Below, one piece after another: positions 17,181 to 25,865 of a stretch of DNA of 64,000 bases. A model generated the notes under the pieces. The model ran no database searches and had not been told where the DNA came from. It saw only the letters and a list, made by a program, of their open reading frames with translations. Every line of letters begins with the position of its first letter. The first letter of the stretch is position 1. The stretch lies in assembly GCF_001270495.1 (NCBI RefSeq), contig NZ_LGUR01000215.1, forward strand, positions 6,701-70,700, in the 5' to 3' direction. The position numbers and the translations under genes are program-made. This DNA comes from Streptomyces viridochromogenes (GTDB lineage Bacteria; Actinomycetota; Actinomycetes; Streptomycetales; Streptomycetaceae).

Positions 17181-18554
17181 CTAAACCAGTTCGGGTCGCG
17201 CTTCCGGCTGCCGCGCCGGTGCGCCCTTAGGTTCCCAGAGTTTGGTGACGCGTACATAGCCGTAGATCACTGAGGTCATCGCCAGAACGAGAAGTGGTCC
17301 GAAAACCCGCGGATGTGCGGCCATTTCCATCGGCGCATAGCGATAACTCACCAAAAGCGAGGCGAAGACGAATGTGCCGTAGGCGACCAGCTGGATTCCT
17401 GTCCGATCCCAGCCGCGTTCGTGCGAGCGCAGTGCTGCCTCGATCGTGAGCGCGAAGACGACGCCGGCCAGGAGATCCACGCCGTAGTGGTAGCCGAATC
17501 CGAGTGTCGCGGCGAGCGTGGCGATCAGCCAGAACGTGCCCGCGTATCGCAGAAGCCGTGGGCCCTTGCGGGTGTGGATGAAGATCGCGGTGGCCCACGC
17601 CGTGTGCAGGCTGGGCATGCAGTTGCGGGGGGTGATCCCGTCGTACGGCATCGGGTGCGGGGTACTGATCGGCGGTGGTGTGTGAGGCCACAGGTCGGCC
17701 AGCGCCCACTGCACGCCGCCGGTTCCGGAGGCGCCCGGGCCGTAGGCGAAGACCGGGCCGACCACCGGGAAGATCATGTAGAAGGCCGGTCCGAGGAGGC
17801 CGATGACCAGGAAGGTGTGCACCAGGTGTTGGCGCGGGAAGCGGCGCTCGGCCGCCACGTTGCGCAGCTGGTACACCGCGACGACGACCGCCGCCACCGC
17901 GAGCTGAGCGTAGACGTAGCCGATGACATGGGTGCCGATCGGGCCGGTGGCCGTGAGGATCCGGCCTGCCAGCCATGACGGGTTGCCCAGTGCCTGGTCG
18001 GCGGTTGCCACGTAGGGGTCGAGCACCGTCGGGCGGGTCTTCGAGGTGATGAGCAGCCAGGTGTCGCCGATCCTACGGCCGGCCACGAGGAGCAGGCCCA
18101 GCCCGACGCCCTTCAGCAGCAGGACACGCTCGCGGCCGGTGCGGCGCGTGACAGCGATGACCGCGCACCCCAGCATCACCCACAACGCGCCGCTGCCGAG
18201 GAAGTAGCCGTCGGGCACCTTGGCGTCGACCGCCCACCGTCCCAGTGCGAAGACGCTGTCGATGCCGATCGCGACACCGACCGCGATGAACCGTTGCCGC
18301 CAGGTGAGCACCACCATCATCAACGCCATACCGGCGTACAACGGTCCCGGCTTGGGGGCGAACACCAGGTCTTTCGCCTGTGTGGTCAACGGCCCCGGTG
18401 CGCCGCAGCGACGCGCGACGATCTCCAGCGTGATGAGGAAGCCGAGTGCCACCACGCCCGCCGTGGCCCACAGCATCGCCTGTGGTTGACGCCATCCGGC
18501 GGGCGCCGTTCCTTCGTCTCTTCGCGCGAACAACCGCGACGGTTTAGGTATCAA
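17181..18554 (-). CDS. PAP2-superfamily membrane phosphatase
   Basis: A 457-residue protein with about ten or more hydrophobic segments and the PAP2 signature near the C-terminus: RNCMPSLHTAWA (motif 2) and GFGYHYGVDLLAG (motif 3). In the family these residues hydrolyse lipid phosphates such as phosphatidate or undecaprenyl pyrophosphate on the outer membrane face, and some members are transferases related to inositol phosphorylceramide synthase. The only start consistent with the frame is TTG 18554; no clear ribosome site precedes it, so the N-terminus is uncertain. It is the last gene of the left-hand envelope region. Confidence 0.8.
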   Translation of the reverse strand: MIPKPSRLFARRDEGTAPAGWRQPQAMLWATAGVVALGFLITLEIVARRCGAPGPLTTQAKDLVFAPKPGPLYAGMALMMVVLTWRQRFIAVGVAIGIDSVFALGRWAVDAKVPDGYFLGSGALWVMLGCAVIAVTRRTGRERVLLLKGVGLGLLLVAGRRIGDTWLLITSKTRPTVLDPYVATADQALGNPSWLAGRILTATGPIGTHVIGYVYAQLAVAAVVVAVYQLRNVAAERRFPRQHLVHTFLVIGLLGPAFYMIFPVVGPVFAYGPGASGTGGVQWALADLWPHTPPPISTPHPMPYDGITPRNCMPSLHTAWATAIFIHTRKGPRLLRYAGTFWLIATLAATLGFGYHYGVDLLAGVVFALTIEAALRSHERGWDRTGIQLVAYGTFVFASLLVSYRYAPMEMAAHPRVFGPLLVLAMTSVIYGYVRVTKLWEPKGAPARQPEARPELV

Positions 18555-18693
18555 TTGCCTGGCCGATTTGCTATTTGGTCAACCAGGCCACTTTTCACGC
18601 TGGACGGCATGGTCTTCTGGTGTAGGGCGGAGGGTGGTCGTCGAGAGCGTCGTGGTCGTTGTGGTCATCGTTAGGTCGAACATGTTATCGGAT

Positions 18694-19023
18694 CTAACCC
18701 CGGGGGCGGCTGATCCAGGTGACGAATGTGACCTTGGCCGTACCGCACGTGGCGGTAGAGGTGTGGTCCCTGTACACGAACGGGCCTTCGGCCACCCACG
18801 TCCGGCCGTCGCTCGCCCGGCAGTTCACCATGGCCTTATGGCGCATCACCGCCGACGTCCCTCCGGTGCAGCGCACCTTCCCGTAGTGCTTCCCGCCGGA
18901 TGAATGGGTGGATTTGGTGCATGTGTAGGGCCGGGCATCCGCCGCGTGAGACGCCTGGGCGGCGCCGAGTGCGGCGACGACGGCCATCGCCAAAGAGGCT
19001 CCCGCGGTGACGTATTTCTTCAT
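18694..19023 (-). CDS. Small secreted protein, unknown function
   Basis: A 109-residue secreted protein. The start ATG at 19023 follows GGAGGGGAA. The signal peptide MKKYVTAGASLAMAVVAALG ends at about residue 28. The mature part has four Cys residues (YTCTKST, KVRCTGG, VNCRASD, ATCGTAK), likely forming two disulfides, and is beta-rich. No family was recognised. It is probably a single gene, divergent from the M1 aminopeptidase across a 312-base region. Confidence 0.75.
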   Translation of the reverse strand: MKKYVTAGASLAMAVVAALGAAQASHAADARPYTCTKSTHSSGGKHYGKVRCTGGTSAVMRHKAMVNCRASDGRTWVAEGPFVYRDHTSTATCGTAKVTFVTWISRPRG

Positions 19024-19335
19024 TTCCCCTCCAGTAAGAAATCCAGGGCCTTCAGAATTCAAGAACCCCCGCGCCTGGACATCAACATGCGTTGGTGACG
19101 CGATAATTGGCGATCCCATTCCGCAGCAGTCGCTCTCGGCGGGCCGGCCGTACTCTCCCCGTTCGGAGCGAAAGGCCGGTGGTCAGTGCGGCCCGCGCTC
19201 TCAACCATCATTGATCATGGTTGTGACCGTGTCAGCCGGAAGACGCGTAAAGAAACCTTTACCGACCTTGAGGCAACCAGGAGGCAATCCAGGGTTTCTG
19301 ACGTCTCGCGTTCCCCGAACGATTGGAGACACGAG
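19024..19335. promoter_or_regulatory. Divergent intergenic region with a 7-bp inverted repeat
   Basis: This 312-base spacer separates the small secreted protein from the M1 aminopeptidase gene. An inverted repeat with arms CAACCAT (19202-19208) and ATGGTTG (19217-19223), spaced by eight bases, is a plausible operator about 115 bases before the aminopeptidase start. I see no gene in it, and its base composition is lower in GC than its flanks. Confidence 0.45.
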
Positions 19336-20772
19336 ATGAACCCTCATGCAGCGGTGTCGGTCCGACAGTCCCGCTGGGTTCCGGCTGCCGCCCTCCTCCT
19401 GGCCATGACGACCTCCTGCACCGGTTCCGCGTCGGGGAACGGCGCTGCCGCGGCCTTCAAGCCCGGCGCGGCCGGGGTGGGTGACCGGCTGTTTCCCGCA
19501 CTCGGCAACGGCGGCTACGACGTGGCGCATTACGGACTGACCCTGGATTACGTGCCCGAGACCAACCGGCTGAAGGGCACAGCCGTCATCACGGCGCGCG
19601 CCACCCAGGACCTGAGCCGCTTCAACCTCGACCTGTCAGGGCTGCGCGTACGCCGGGCCACCGTGCAGGGCGCGACGGCCCGATACACGCGGGAGAAGGA
19701 CGAGTTGCAGGTGACACCGGCGAAACCGGTCGAGGAAGGCGACACGTTCCGGACAGTCGTCACCTACGACGGCACCCCCCGCACGATCGAGGACGACGAC
19801 GGAAGCCTGGAGGGCTGGATCGAGACCGACGACGGCTCGACCGCCCTCGGCCAGCCCGCCGGTTCCATGACCTGGTTCCCGGGCAACCACCACCCCTCGG
19901 ACAAGGCCACGTACGACATCACGGTCACCGTGCCCAAGGACGCGGACGGCGACCCGTACGACGTGGTCAGCAACGGCGAGCTGACCACCGAAGAGGACAA
20001 CGGGGAGACAGTGACCCGGCACTGGCGCACCGAAGAGCCCATGGCCGGCTACCTCGCCCAACTCGCCGTCGGCTACTTCGAGGTCCACAAGGGCCGGACC
20101 GACGACGACCTGCCCGTCTACGTCGCCGTCGACCCAGACGAGTCCGAGAACGCCGCGGACGTGAAGGAGCTGGTCCCCGAGATCGTCGGCTGGGCGAGCG
20201 ACCGCTTCGGCCCCTACCCCTTCTCCTCCACAGGCGCCGTCGTCGACCACGTGCCCGAGCTCGGCTACGCCCTGGAGACCCAGACCAAGCCCTACTTCGA
20301 TGAGGCACCGGACGAGACGCTGCTCGTGCACGAACTGGCCCACCAGTGGTTCGGCAATTCCGTCACCCCGCGCCAGTGGAAGGACATCTGGCTCAGCGAG
20401 GGCATGGCCACCTACGCGGAGTGGCTCTGGGAGGAGGAGCGGGGCGGCAGGAAAACCGACGAGATCTTCGAGGACTTCTACGACGGCAAGGATTCCGAGA
20501 GCGAGGGCATCTGGGCCTTCCCGCCGGCCGATCCTCCCAGCGCGGCACGCGTCTCCGACCCGCCCGTCTACGGACGCGGCGCCATGGTCGTGCACAAGGT
20601 GCGTGAGGCCGTCGGCGACGGGACCTTCTTCGACATCCTCCGCACCTGGACCCGGCAGCACCGGCACGGCAACGCCGACACCGGACAGTTCATCGCGCTG
20701 TGCGAGGGCAAGTCCGGGAAGGACCTGACGAACCTCTTCGACGTCTGGCTCTTCGACAAGAAGAAGCCGTAG
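19336..20772 (+). CDS. Secreted M1-family zinc aminopeptidase lipoprotein
   Basis: A 478-residue protein starting at ATG 19336 behind GGAGACACGAG. The N-terminus has a signal peptide with a lipobox-like T-S-C at about residues 26-28 (LLAMTTSC). An N-terminal beta domain (about 50-240) precedes the gluzincin domain: [10 protein letters not shown] (zinc His 332 and 336, catalytic Glu 333) and [14 protein letters not shown] (zinc Glu 355). It lacks the large helical C-terminal domain of PepN-type enzymes (about 850 residues), as is common in secreted bacterial M1 peptidases. It should remove N-terminal amino acids from peptides outside the cell. A perfect 12-bp hairpin terminator follows. Confidence 0.9.
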   Translation: MNPHAAVSVRQSRWVPAAALLLAMTTSCTGSASGNGAAAAFKPGAAGVGDRLFPALGNGGYDVAHYGLTLDYVPETNRLKGTAVITARATQDLSRFNLDLSGLRVRRATVQGATARYTREKDELQVTPAKPVEEGDTFRTVVTYDGTPRTIEDDDGSLEGWIETDDGSTALGQPAGSMTWFPGNHHPSDKATYDITVTVPKDADGDPYDVVSNGELTTEEDNGETVTRHWRTEEPMAGYLAQLAVGYFEVHKGRTDDDLPVYVAVDPDESENAADVKELVPEIVGWASDRFGPYPFSSTGAVVDHVPELGYALETQTKPYFDEAPDETLLVHELAHQWFGNSVTPRQWKDIWLSEGMATYAEWLWEEERGGRKTDEIFEDFYDGKDSESEGIWAFPPADPPSAARVSDPPVYGRGAMVVHKVREAVGDGTFFDILRTWTRQHRHGNADTGQFIALCEGKSGKDLTNLFDVWLFDKKKP

Positions 20773-20779
20773 GCCGTAG

Positions 20780-20809
20780 AAGGGCTCTTCCGCCGAGGGA
20801 AGAGCCCTT
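20780..20809 (+). terminator. Hairpin terminator after the M1 aminopeptidase
   Basis: A perfect 12-bp stem (AAGGGCTCTTCC with GGAAGAGCCCTT) and six-base loop start seven bases after the stop codon, followed by CTCCT. It could also stop the converging protease gene at 20859. Confidence 0.8.
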
Positions 20810-20858
20810 CTCCTGTCCGCTCCTGTCCTGCCCGGTCCTGTCCGGATGAAGGACGGCC

Positions 20859-22826
20859 CTACGCGGGCGGGTACACCAGCGTGATCTCGCGGTTCAGGCC
20901 GGTCTCGTCGGCGTCCGGGTACATGGAGACCTCACCGTCGGACCACCGCACCAGGAAGTCGTCGGGGTGGCGGTTCTCCGTGTAGTCGCCGGCGCCCAGG
21001 ATGGTGGCGTGGGTCCAGAGCCGGTTGGGCTTCTTGACCTGGATCTCGCCGTGGAAGCCGTTCTGGTCGAGGTCCTTGTAGAGGGTCAGTTCGCCGTCCG
21101 TCCAGCGCACCATGAGGTCGTGCTGGTCGTTGCCGGTGAAGTCGCCCGACGTGAGCGTCGCGGCGTGCTTCCAGGTGCCGTTGGGCGCGGCGAGCTTCTT
21201 CTCGCCGTGGAAGCCGTCGCGGTTGACGTCGGTGTACAGGGTGACTTCACCGTCGCTCCAGCGGACCAGGAGGTCGTCGGTCCACTTGTTGTTGCTCGTG
21301 TAGCGGCCACCGGTGATGGAAACGGCGTGCTTCCACAGGGCGTTGGGCTTCTGCAACTGGACCTCGCCGTGAAAGCCCCTCTCGTCGACGTCGGGATAGA
21401 GCGTCAGCTCGCCGTCGGTCCAGCGGACGATCAGGTCGTCCGTGTCGGCACCGGAGAAGTCGCCCGCCGCGATGGTCTCGGCGTGCTTCCAGGTGCCGTT
21501 GGGCCCGGTGAGACGAAACTCCTTGTCGAAGTTGTCGCCGTCCTCACCGGCTCCGCGGTACAGGGTCACCTCGCCGTCGGACCAGCGCACGATCAGGTCG
21601 GAGTAGTCCCACGATCCGGGATTGCCGTCGGTGAAGTAGCCCCCGGCCATGACCTCGGCGTGCTTCCAGGTCTCGGCCTTGCCCAGGACGCCACGGCCGG
21701 CCGGCTGACGGTTGTTGACCGCGTCGTCGTAGAGCGCCTTGGCGTCGGCGTCGAGATAGGAGCTGTAGGAGATGTCGTCCTTGTCACCGCCGGTCTTCCA
21801 GCCGCCGATGACTCCGATGAGGCCCCAGCCGCCGCCTCGCTTGACGAGGAACGGCCCGCCGGACGCGCCGCCGGAGTACTTGTCGCACGCGATACGCAGG
21901 AAACTGCCCGGGATCTTCGGGTCGGTGCTGTTGTAGCGGACGGTCTTGTCCGTGCAGTCCAGCGGGCGCTTCTGGTTGGCCGGGTAGCCGATGAGGCGGA
22001 CCGGGTCGTGGGCGTACCCGGCATTGATCATCAACTCGGCCCCGCCGACGACGTCCTCGACGTTCTTGCCGCCGCGCGGCTCGATCTGCAGGAAGTTGAA
22101 GTCGAGGTCGGCCGCTGCGTCCGGGCCCTTGGCCAGGTACCGCTTGTCGACGTAGATCCGCCCGGGCTTGACGGTGAAGGCGCCGTGCGGCTTCCTGCCG
22201 TCGTCGTACTGCGGGACGAACGTGAGGTTCTTGCGCGCGTCCTGGTCGTCGAAGCAGTGACCGGCGCTCATCACGATGTTCTTGCCGGGGCTCTTGACGA
22301 CCGTGCCACCACAGAAGCGGCCGGTGTCGGTGCCGTCGTTCCAGAAGAAGGTGCCGACGACGGGCAGCCCTTCGAACGGCTTGCTGGGGGAGCGGGGCGT
22401 CCTGGCCGGAGAGGGAAACCGCTTGGCCTCCTGCTCCTGGACGGGCTTCGCGGCCCGCATACGCTCCGGAGTCCAGTAGCTGTCGGCGTCGGCCGGTGTG
22501 AATCCGCGAGCATCGTCGTCCCCGCCCGCCGGCACGGGGGCCGACGGAAGGGAAGGCTGTTCCGCCGGGGAGCCCGGGGTGGCATTCGTCGGGCTGGCGG
22601 TACCCGGGGTGGCGGTACCTGGGGTGGCGGTGCTTGGGCTGGCGGTGCCCGGGATGGCATTCGTCGGGCTGGCGGTGCCCGGGCTGGCATTGCCCGGAGT
22701 GGCGGCCCCCAGGGTGGGATTCCCCGAGGGAGATGGAGCGCTCGGGTCTGCGTACGCCGGAAAGCCCGGCAGCAGAACGAGTGCCGCGGCCCCCGCCGCA
22801 GCACTCAGCGCTCTGCGCAACTTCAT
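20859..22826 (-). CDS. Secreted trypsin-like serine protease with C-terminal beta repeats
   Basis: A 655-residue exported protein starting at ATG 22826 behind GGGGGATTGACC. Order: signal peptide (cleavage near residue 27), repetitive Ala/Ser/Pro/Thr linker (about 30-100), protease domain (about 150-370) with SAGHCF (His 190), a likely catalytic Asp at 240 or 242 (AADLDFNF) and GGASGGPF (Ser 322), then about five repeats of 48-50 residues from about 385 to the end. Each repeat carries WKHA, a G-G/D-x-F/Y-T segment and L-x-VRWSDGEVTLY; they resemble FG-GAP/VCBS-type blades and may bind a polymer. It resembles V8/trypsin-like secreted proteases of Streptomyces; the substrate is unknown. Confidence 0.85.
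   Translation of the reverse strand: MKLRRALSAAAGAAALVLLPGFPAYADPSAPSPSGNPTLGAATPGNASPGTASPTNAIPGTASPSTATPGTATPGTASPTNATPGSPAEQPSLPSAPVPAGGDDDARGFTPADADSYWTPERMRAAKPVQEQEAKRFPSPARTPRSPSKPFEGLPVVGTFFWNDGTDTGRFCGGTVVKSPGKNIVMSAGHCFDDQDARKNLTFVPQYDDGRKPHGAFTVKPGRIYVDKRYLAKGPDAAADLDFNFLQIEPRGGKNVEDVVGGAELMINAGYAHDPVRLIGYPANQKRPLDCTDKTVRYNSTDPKIPGSFLRIACDKYSGGASGGPFLVKRGGGWGLIGVIGGWKTGGDKDDISYSSYLDADAKALYDDAVNNRQPAGRGVLGKAETWKHAEVMAGGYFTDGNPGSWDYSDLIVRWSDGEVTLYRGAGEDGDNFDKEFRLTGPNGTWKHAETIAAGDFSGADTDDLIVRWTDGELTLYPDVDERGFHGEVQLQKPNALWKHAVSITGGRYTSNNKWTDDLLVRWSDGEVTLYTDVNRDGFHGEKKLAAPNGTWKHAATLTSGDFTGNDQHDLMVRWTDGELTLYKDLDQNGFHGEIQVKKPNRLWTHATILGAGDYTENRHPDDFLVRWSDGEVSMYPDADETGLNREITLVYPPA
22575..22717. 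repeat. Minisatellite-like GC-rich repeats inside the protease linker
   Basis: Degenerate 15-bp units related to GGGCTGGCGGTGCCC recur about nine times and encode a TASPG/TATPG-like linker between the signal peptide and the protease domain. Length changes here would alter only the linker. Confidence 0.6.
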
Positions 22827-22929
22827 GGTCAATCCCCCAGATTTATTGAGACGCGCGTCACGCCGCCTGGCGTGAGTGCGTCAAGGTCGGCCATGATCGT
22901 ATGACCACTTCATGCGGGGGACAGCGCAT

Positions 22930-23514
22930 ATGATCCAGTTCACACGCTCGTCCGCGTACAGCGGGCTTGCCGCAATTGCCGTGCCGCTGCTCCTGCTTGG
23001 GCACGCCGGGGCGGCTTACGCCGCTCCACTCCCGTTCCCTGGACGGGGATACGTCTCCGTCAGCGGTCCGGCAGAACCCGGCGAGGCGGTGGAACTCACG
23101 GTCAAGGAACGCCCTGGCAATCCCCACCCCACGGCGGTGGAGGTCTCCAGCCCGGCGCTGACCGACGACACCACCCTGGGCGACACCAAGAGCGCCTGGG
23201 TGGGCGCGGGCCGGATCAGAGAGAACGTGAAGCCCGGCACGTATCCCGTGACGTTCACGCTGCGCCACAAGGACGCCGACTGCGTGACGGAAGAGGACCG
23301 CGACTATCTCTGCGACTACCCCGCGATCGTCCTACACGGAAAGGTAAAGGTCTCGGCCCCGGACAAGCCCCCGGCCTCAAACGACGGCCCGCGCTTCGGC
23401 GGCGGCTTGGCACTCGGCATCGCGTCGGGTGCCGCGGCGACCCTGACAGCGGGCGGGGTACTGCTGCGCCTGCGGCGCCGGAGGGCTCTGGATGAGGCGT
23501 CGCGAAGCCAGTGA
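22930..23514 (+). CDS. Secreted, C-terminally membrane-anchored protein, unknown function
   Basis: A 194-residue protein; the ATG at 22930 follows GGGGGA by eight bases (an in-frame ATG at 22912 has no such site). It has a signal peptide ending near AYA-APLP, an Ig-like or beta domain (about 30-145: VSVSGPAEPGEAVELTV, VKPGTYPVTFTLRHKDADC), a short linker, and a C-terminal transmembrane helix (GLALGIASGAAATLTAGGVLLRL) followed by a basic tail. This is a type I membrane topology displaying a beta domain on the surface. It is divergent from the protease gene across about 100 bases containing a GACGCGCGTC palindrome (22850-22859). Confidence 0.7.
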   Translation: MIQFTRSSAYSGLAAIAVPLLLLGHAGAAYAAPLPFPGRGYVSVSGPAEPGEAVELTVKERPGNPHPTAVEVSSPALTDDTTLGDTKSAWVGAGRIRENVKPGTYPVTFTLRHKDADCVTEEDRDYLCDYPAIVLHGKVKVSAPDKPPASNDGPRFGGGLALGIASGAAATLTAGGVLLRLRRRRALDEASRSQ

Positions 23515-23653
23515 GTCGCGGACGGCATCTTCCTCGAACCAGCTCGGCGATGCGCTGGCGGACGAGCATCGCCAAGAGTCTCGCCCTGGCCCTGGTCTTC
23601 AGCCGGTGACAGAGAATCAGCCGGCCGCGCACAGTCCCGCCTGGGGCAGGCTG

Positions 23654-24757
23654 ATGCCGGCCGACGAAGTCGACCGACGAGTGGGTCTTTCGTGGCTCTC
23701 CGGACTCGGCTTCAACCGTGCGGCACCAGTTGAACTGCTCTTCAAGCTCCTGGACGTCGGTGTTACTGACTTCCTCTACCGCGAAGACCTGCCGAACGGC
23801 GTCATGGACGCCGCGGCCGTCCACCGAATACGGAATGTCCGCGCCCATGTTGCGGAAATCGGCCGCCTCTCTCCGGCCCAATGGGGGCGGCTTCTTGCCG
23901 CCTCGCCCGAGCCGGACCTGCGTGAGCAACTGACGGAGCGCGCCGAGGAACTTCTGGCAGCCCAGCGGCTTTCACGCGGCGGCCGTGGCGTCGGGCCTGC
24001 ACCCCGCCCCGACGCCGCGCCGCCCGCGACACCCGTCGAGATCGCCGCGATGGCCTCTGAGGTCCCCGACATCGACCCGCGCGGCTCGACGACGGCACTG
24101 TGGTGGATCGGCGCACTGCACGCGAACGCCGCGGCCATGCGTCAACTCGCGAGTTCCCCCAAGCTGCTGGTCCGCCGCAGCGTTGCGAGGGCACCGAGGC
24201 TGCCCTCGGACGTCGTGGAACTCCTCGCCCGCGACGAGGACCGCGTCGTGCGCCTCTTCCTGGCCGAGTCCTGCGACGACGCCCCGCCCGAGATGCTCCT
24301 TGAGGTCGCGGGATGGTGGGACGCGAGCTACTCGTTCCCCGGCCGGCCGCGCAACCATCCCAACTTCCCCCGTGAGGGCCTGCTGCGGTTCGCGGCAGAC
24401 CCGAACCCCCGCCTGCGTGCTCTCGCACTCGACGACCCGGCCTCCACCGCCGCACACGTCGAGCGGGCCAGCCACGATCCCCACGAGATCGTCCGCAGGT
24501 CCGCGGCCCAGGACCCTCGGCTCGCACCCGAGGCCGCGGTCCGATTGGCCACCGACCCCGACAACGGCGTGCGCTGGCGTGCGGTACCGCACCCTGCCGT
24601 CCCGCCGGCCGAGTTGGTGACACTCCTGCTCGACCTGCGCAGCGCGGAGATCGCCGTCCGCAATCCCACCATCCCCGTCCCCGTCATGCACCGCATGGCC
24701 GAGGTCGCCGCCCCATGGCTCGCTGCTCCACGCCGCTCACCACGGGGGCAGAGTTAG
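23654..24757 (+). CDS. Leucine-rich-repeat-variant (HEAT-like) cytoplasmic protein
   Basis: A 367-residue protein if started at ATG 23654 (behind GGGGCAGG); the frame is open to 23492, so the start is uncertain. The second half (about 200-350) has repeated helical units such as LASSPKLLVRRSVARAPRLPSDVVELLARDED, LLRFAADPNPRLRALALDD, and ASHDPHEIVRRSAAQDPRLAPEAAVRLATDPDNGVRWRA. That is the leucine-rich repeat variant pattern, an alpha-alpha superhelix used for protein binding. No signal peptide or enzyme motif is visible. It is probably a binding or scaffold protein, partner unknown. Confidence 0.65.
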   Translation: MPADEVDRRVGLSWLSGLGFNRAAPVELLFKLLDVGVTDFLYREDLPNGVMDAAAVHRIRNVRAHVAEIGRLSPAQWGRLLAASPEPDLREQLTERAEELLAAQRLSRGGRGVGPAPRPDAAPPATPVEIAAMASEVPDIDPRGSTTALWWIGALHANAAAMRQLASSPKLLVRRSVARAPRLPSDVVELLARDEDRVVRLFLAESCDDAPPEMLLEVAGWWDASYSFPGRPRNHPNFPREGLLRFAADPNPRLRALALDDPASTAAHVERASHDPHEIVRRSAAQDPRLAPEAAVRLATDPDNGVRWRAVPHPAVPPAELVTLLLDLRSAEIAVRNPTIPVPVMHRMAEVAAPWLAAPRRSPRGQS

Positions 24758-25083
24758 GGCGGATCGAAAGCATGAGAACGGCCGTTGGGCGGCCGCATGG
24801 CTGCTGACGTGCGTGGACATGGTGAGTTGGCGCCGATGCGCGGGTCTGGTTGCACCGCCCGGTGGTGATGAGTCCGGTGGCCGCTGCCGCCCCATCCATC
24901 CGCTCGGCGTCGCCGCGCACCAGGCGGCTGGAGAGCCAGCGCTCGGCGCCGGCTCTCCAGACGTCGTGGCGGGCAGTGTGCAGAAGCTGCGCGGGCTGCT
25001 GGAGGACGTACTGGAAGTGGCCCGCCCGGACTCTCATGCGGCGGCGGTGTCCCGGCCGGCGTCACGCACATCGGCGGACCGGC
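24758..25083. other. Intergenic region without a supported gene
   Basis: About 326 bases between the repeat protein and the end of the MerR gene. Short open frames exist on both strands, but none has a ribosome site, codon bias or recognisable motif. It could hold the remnant of a lost gene. No clear terminator hairpin was found. Confidence 0.4.
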
Positions 25084-25737
25084 TCAGCTCGGCTTCCGCT
25101 CCTGTGAGCCGTCCGCGCCGTACAGCTGTGCCGAGGCGTCCACATGGGCCAGCCTCCGCAGCGCGCTGAACACCGCCTCACCCAGTACGGTCCCGATCAC
25201 CACGGTCTCCGTCATGCTCTCGACCGCCACCCGCCGGTCCACGTAACGGAGGTCGGCGCGGGCGACCTGCTCGGCTGCGTCGGCGTAGTCGTCGAGCACC
25301 TCGACGAACGCCCCGTGGCCCAGTCGGCCCATGGCGGCCAGGGCCTTGGACAGGTCGATGGCGGCGGGGTTCGACTCGTGCGTCCGCCAGCCGCGCCGGG
25401 AGACGAGGTCGGCGACGACGGCCCGGGCGGTCGCCGACTCGGCGTCGTCGTGCTCGACGTCATCCCTGCCGAGGCGGTCCGCGGCCGCGCCGAGCACTTT
25501 GTGCAGCGGGCGTTCCGGGTCGTCGACGGCCGCCAGTACGTCCGCGATTTCGGCGACCTTCATGCCGCCCACATCGAGCAGGGCTCGGATGAGCCGCAGC
25601 CGACGCTCGTGCGCCTCGCCGTAGGTCGCCTGGTTCGGGCTGGTCAGCTCGCCCGGAGGCAGCAGGCCCTCACGGACGTAGTACTTGATCGTCGGCACCG
25701 GCACTCCGGTGTTGCGGCTCAACTCTCCAATGCGCAC
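25084..25737 (-). CDS. MerR-family transcriptional regulator
   Basis: A 217-residue regulator starting at GTG 25737. The N-terminal winged helix (MRIGELSRNTGVPVPTIKYYVREGLLPPGE, about 1-70) is typical of MerR proteins, followed by the dimerisation helix. The C-terminal 130 residues are helical without a Cys-rich metal site, so it probably senses an organic compound or acts constitutively (inference). It is divergent from the membrane-protein pair at 25866, with a repeated GATAG...CTATC element between them, which suggests that it regulates both itself and those genes. Confidence 0.88.
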   Translation of the reverse strand: MRIGELSRNTGVPVPTIKYYVREGLLPPGELTSPNQATYGEAHERRLRLIRALLDVGGMKVAEIADVLAAVDDPERPLHKVLGAAADRLGRDDVEHDDAESATARAVVADLVSRRGWRTHESNPAAIDLSKALAAMGRLGHGAFVEVLDDYADAAEQVARADLRYVDRRVAVESMTETVVIGTVLGEAVFSALRRLAHVDASAQLYGADGSQERKPS

Positions 25738-25809
25738 TGCCGGTTCACTCCGCTCCTTGGCCTTCGTCCTCAGGCCGGGCCGGCCCTTGCCGACCCGGCC
25801 TCCATCATA

Positions 25810-25847
25810 GATAGTGGCGCTATCGGATAGCGGATAGTGCCGCTATC
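25810..25847. promoter_or_regulatory. Double dyad operator between merR-like gene and membrane-protein operon
   Basis: Two 15-bp elements, GATAGTGGCGCTATC (25810-25824) and GATAGTGCCGCTATC (25833-25847), each with perfect 5-bp arms GATAG/CTATC, are spaced 23 bases start to start. They lie just upstream of the start at 25866 and are a good candidate binding site for the divergent MerR protein. Confidence 0.6.
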
Positions 25848-25865
25848 TGTTTCTAGGGGGTACCC

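Noticed and set aside
22575..22717. CRISPR-like repeats in the protease linker region
   Set aside because: Units are contiguous, without unique spacers, and lie in a coding frame giving a TASPG-type linker.
24758..25083. Short open frames on both strands between the repeat protein and the MerR gene
   Set aside because: None shows a ribosome site, consistent codon bias or motif; frames on several registers are equally open, as expected of high-GC non-coding sequence.
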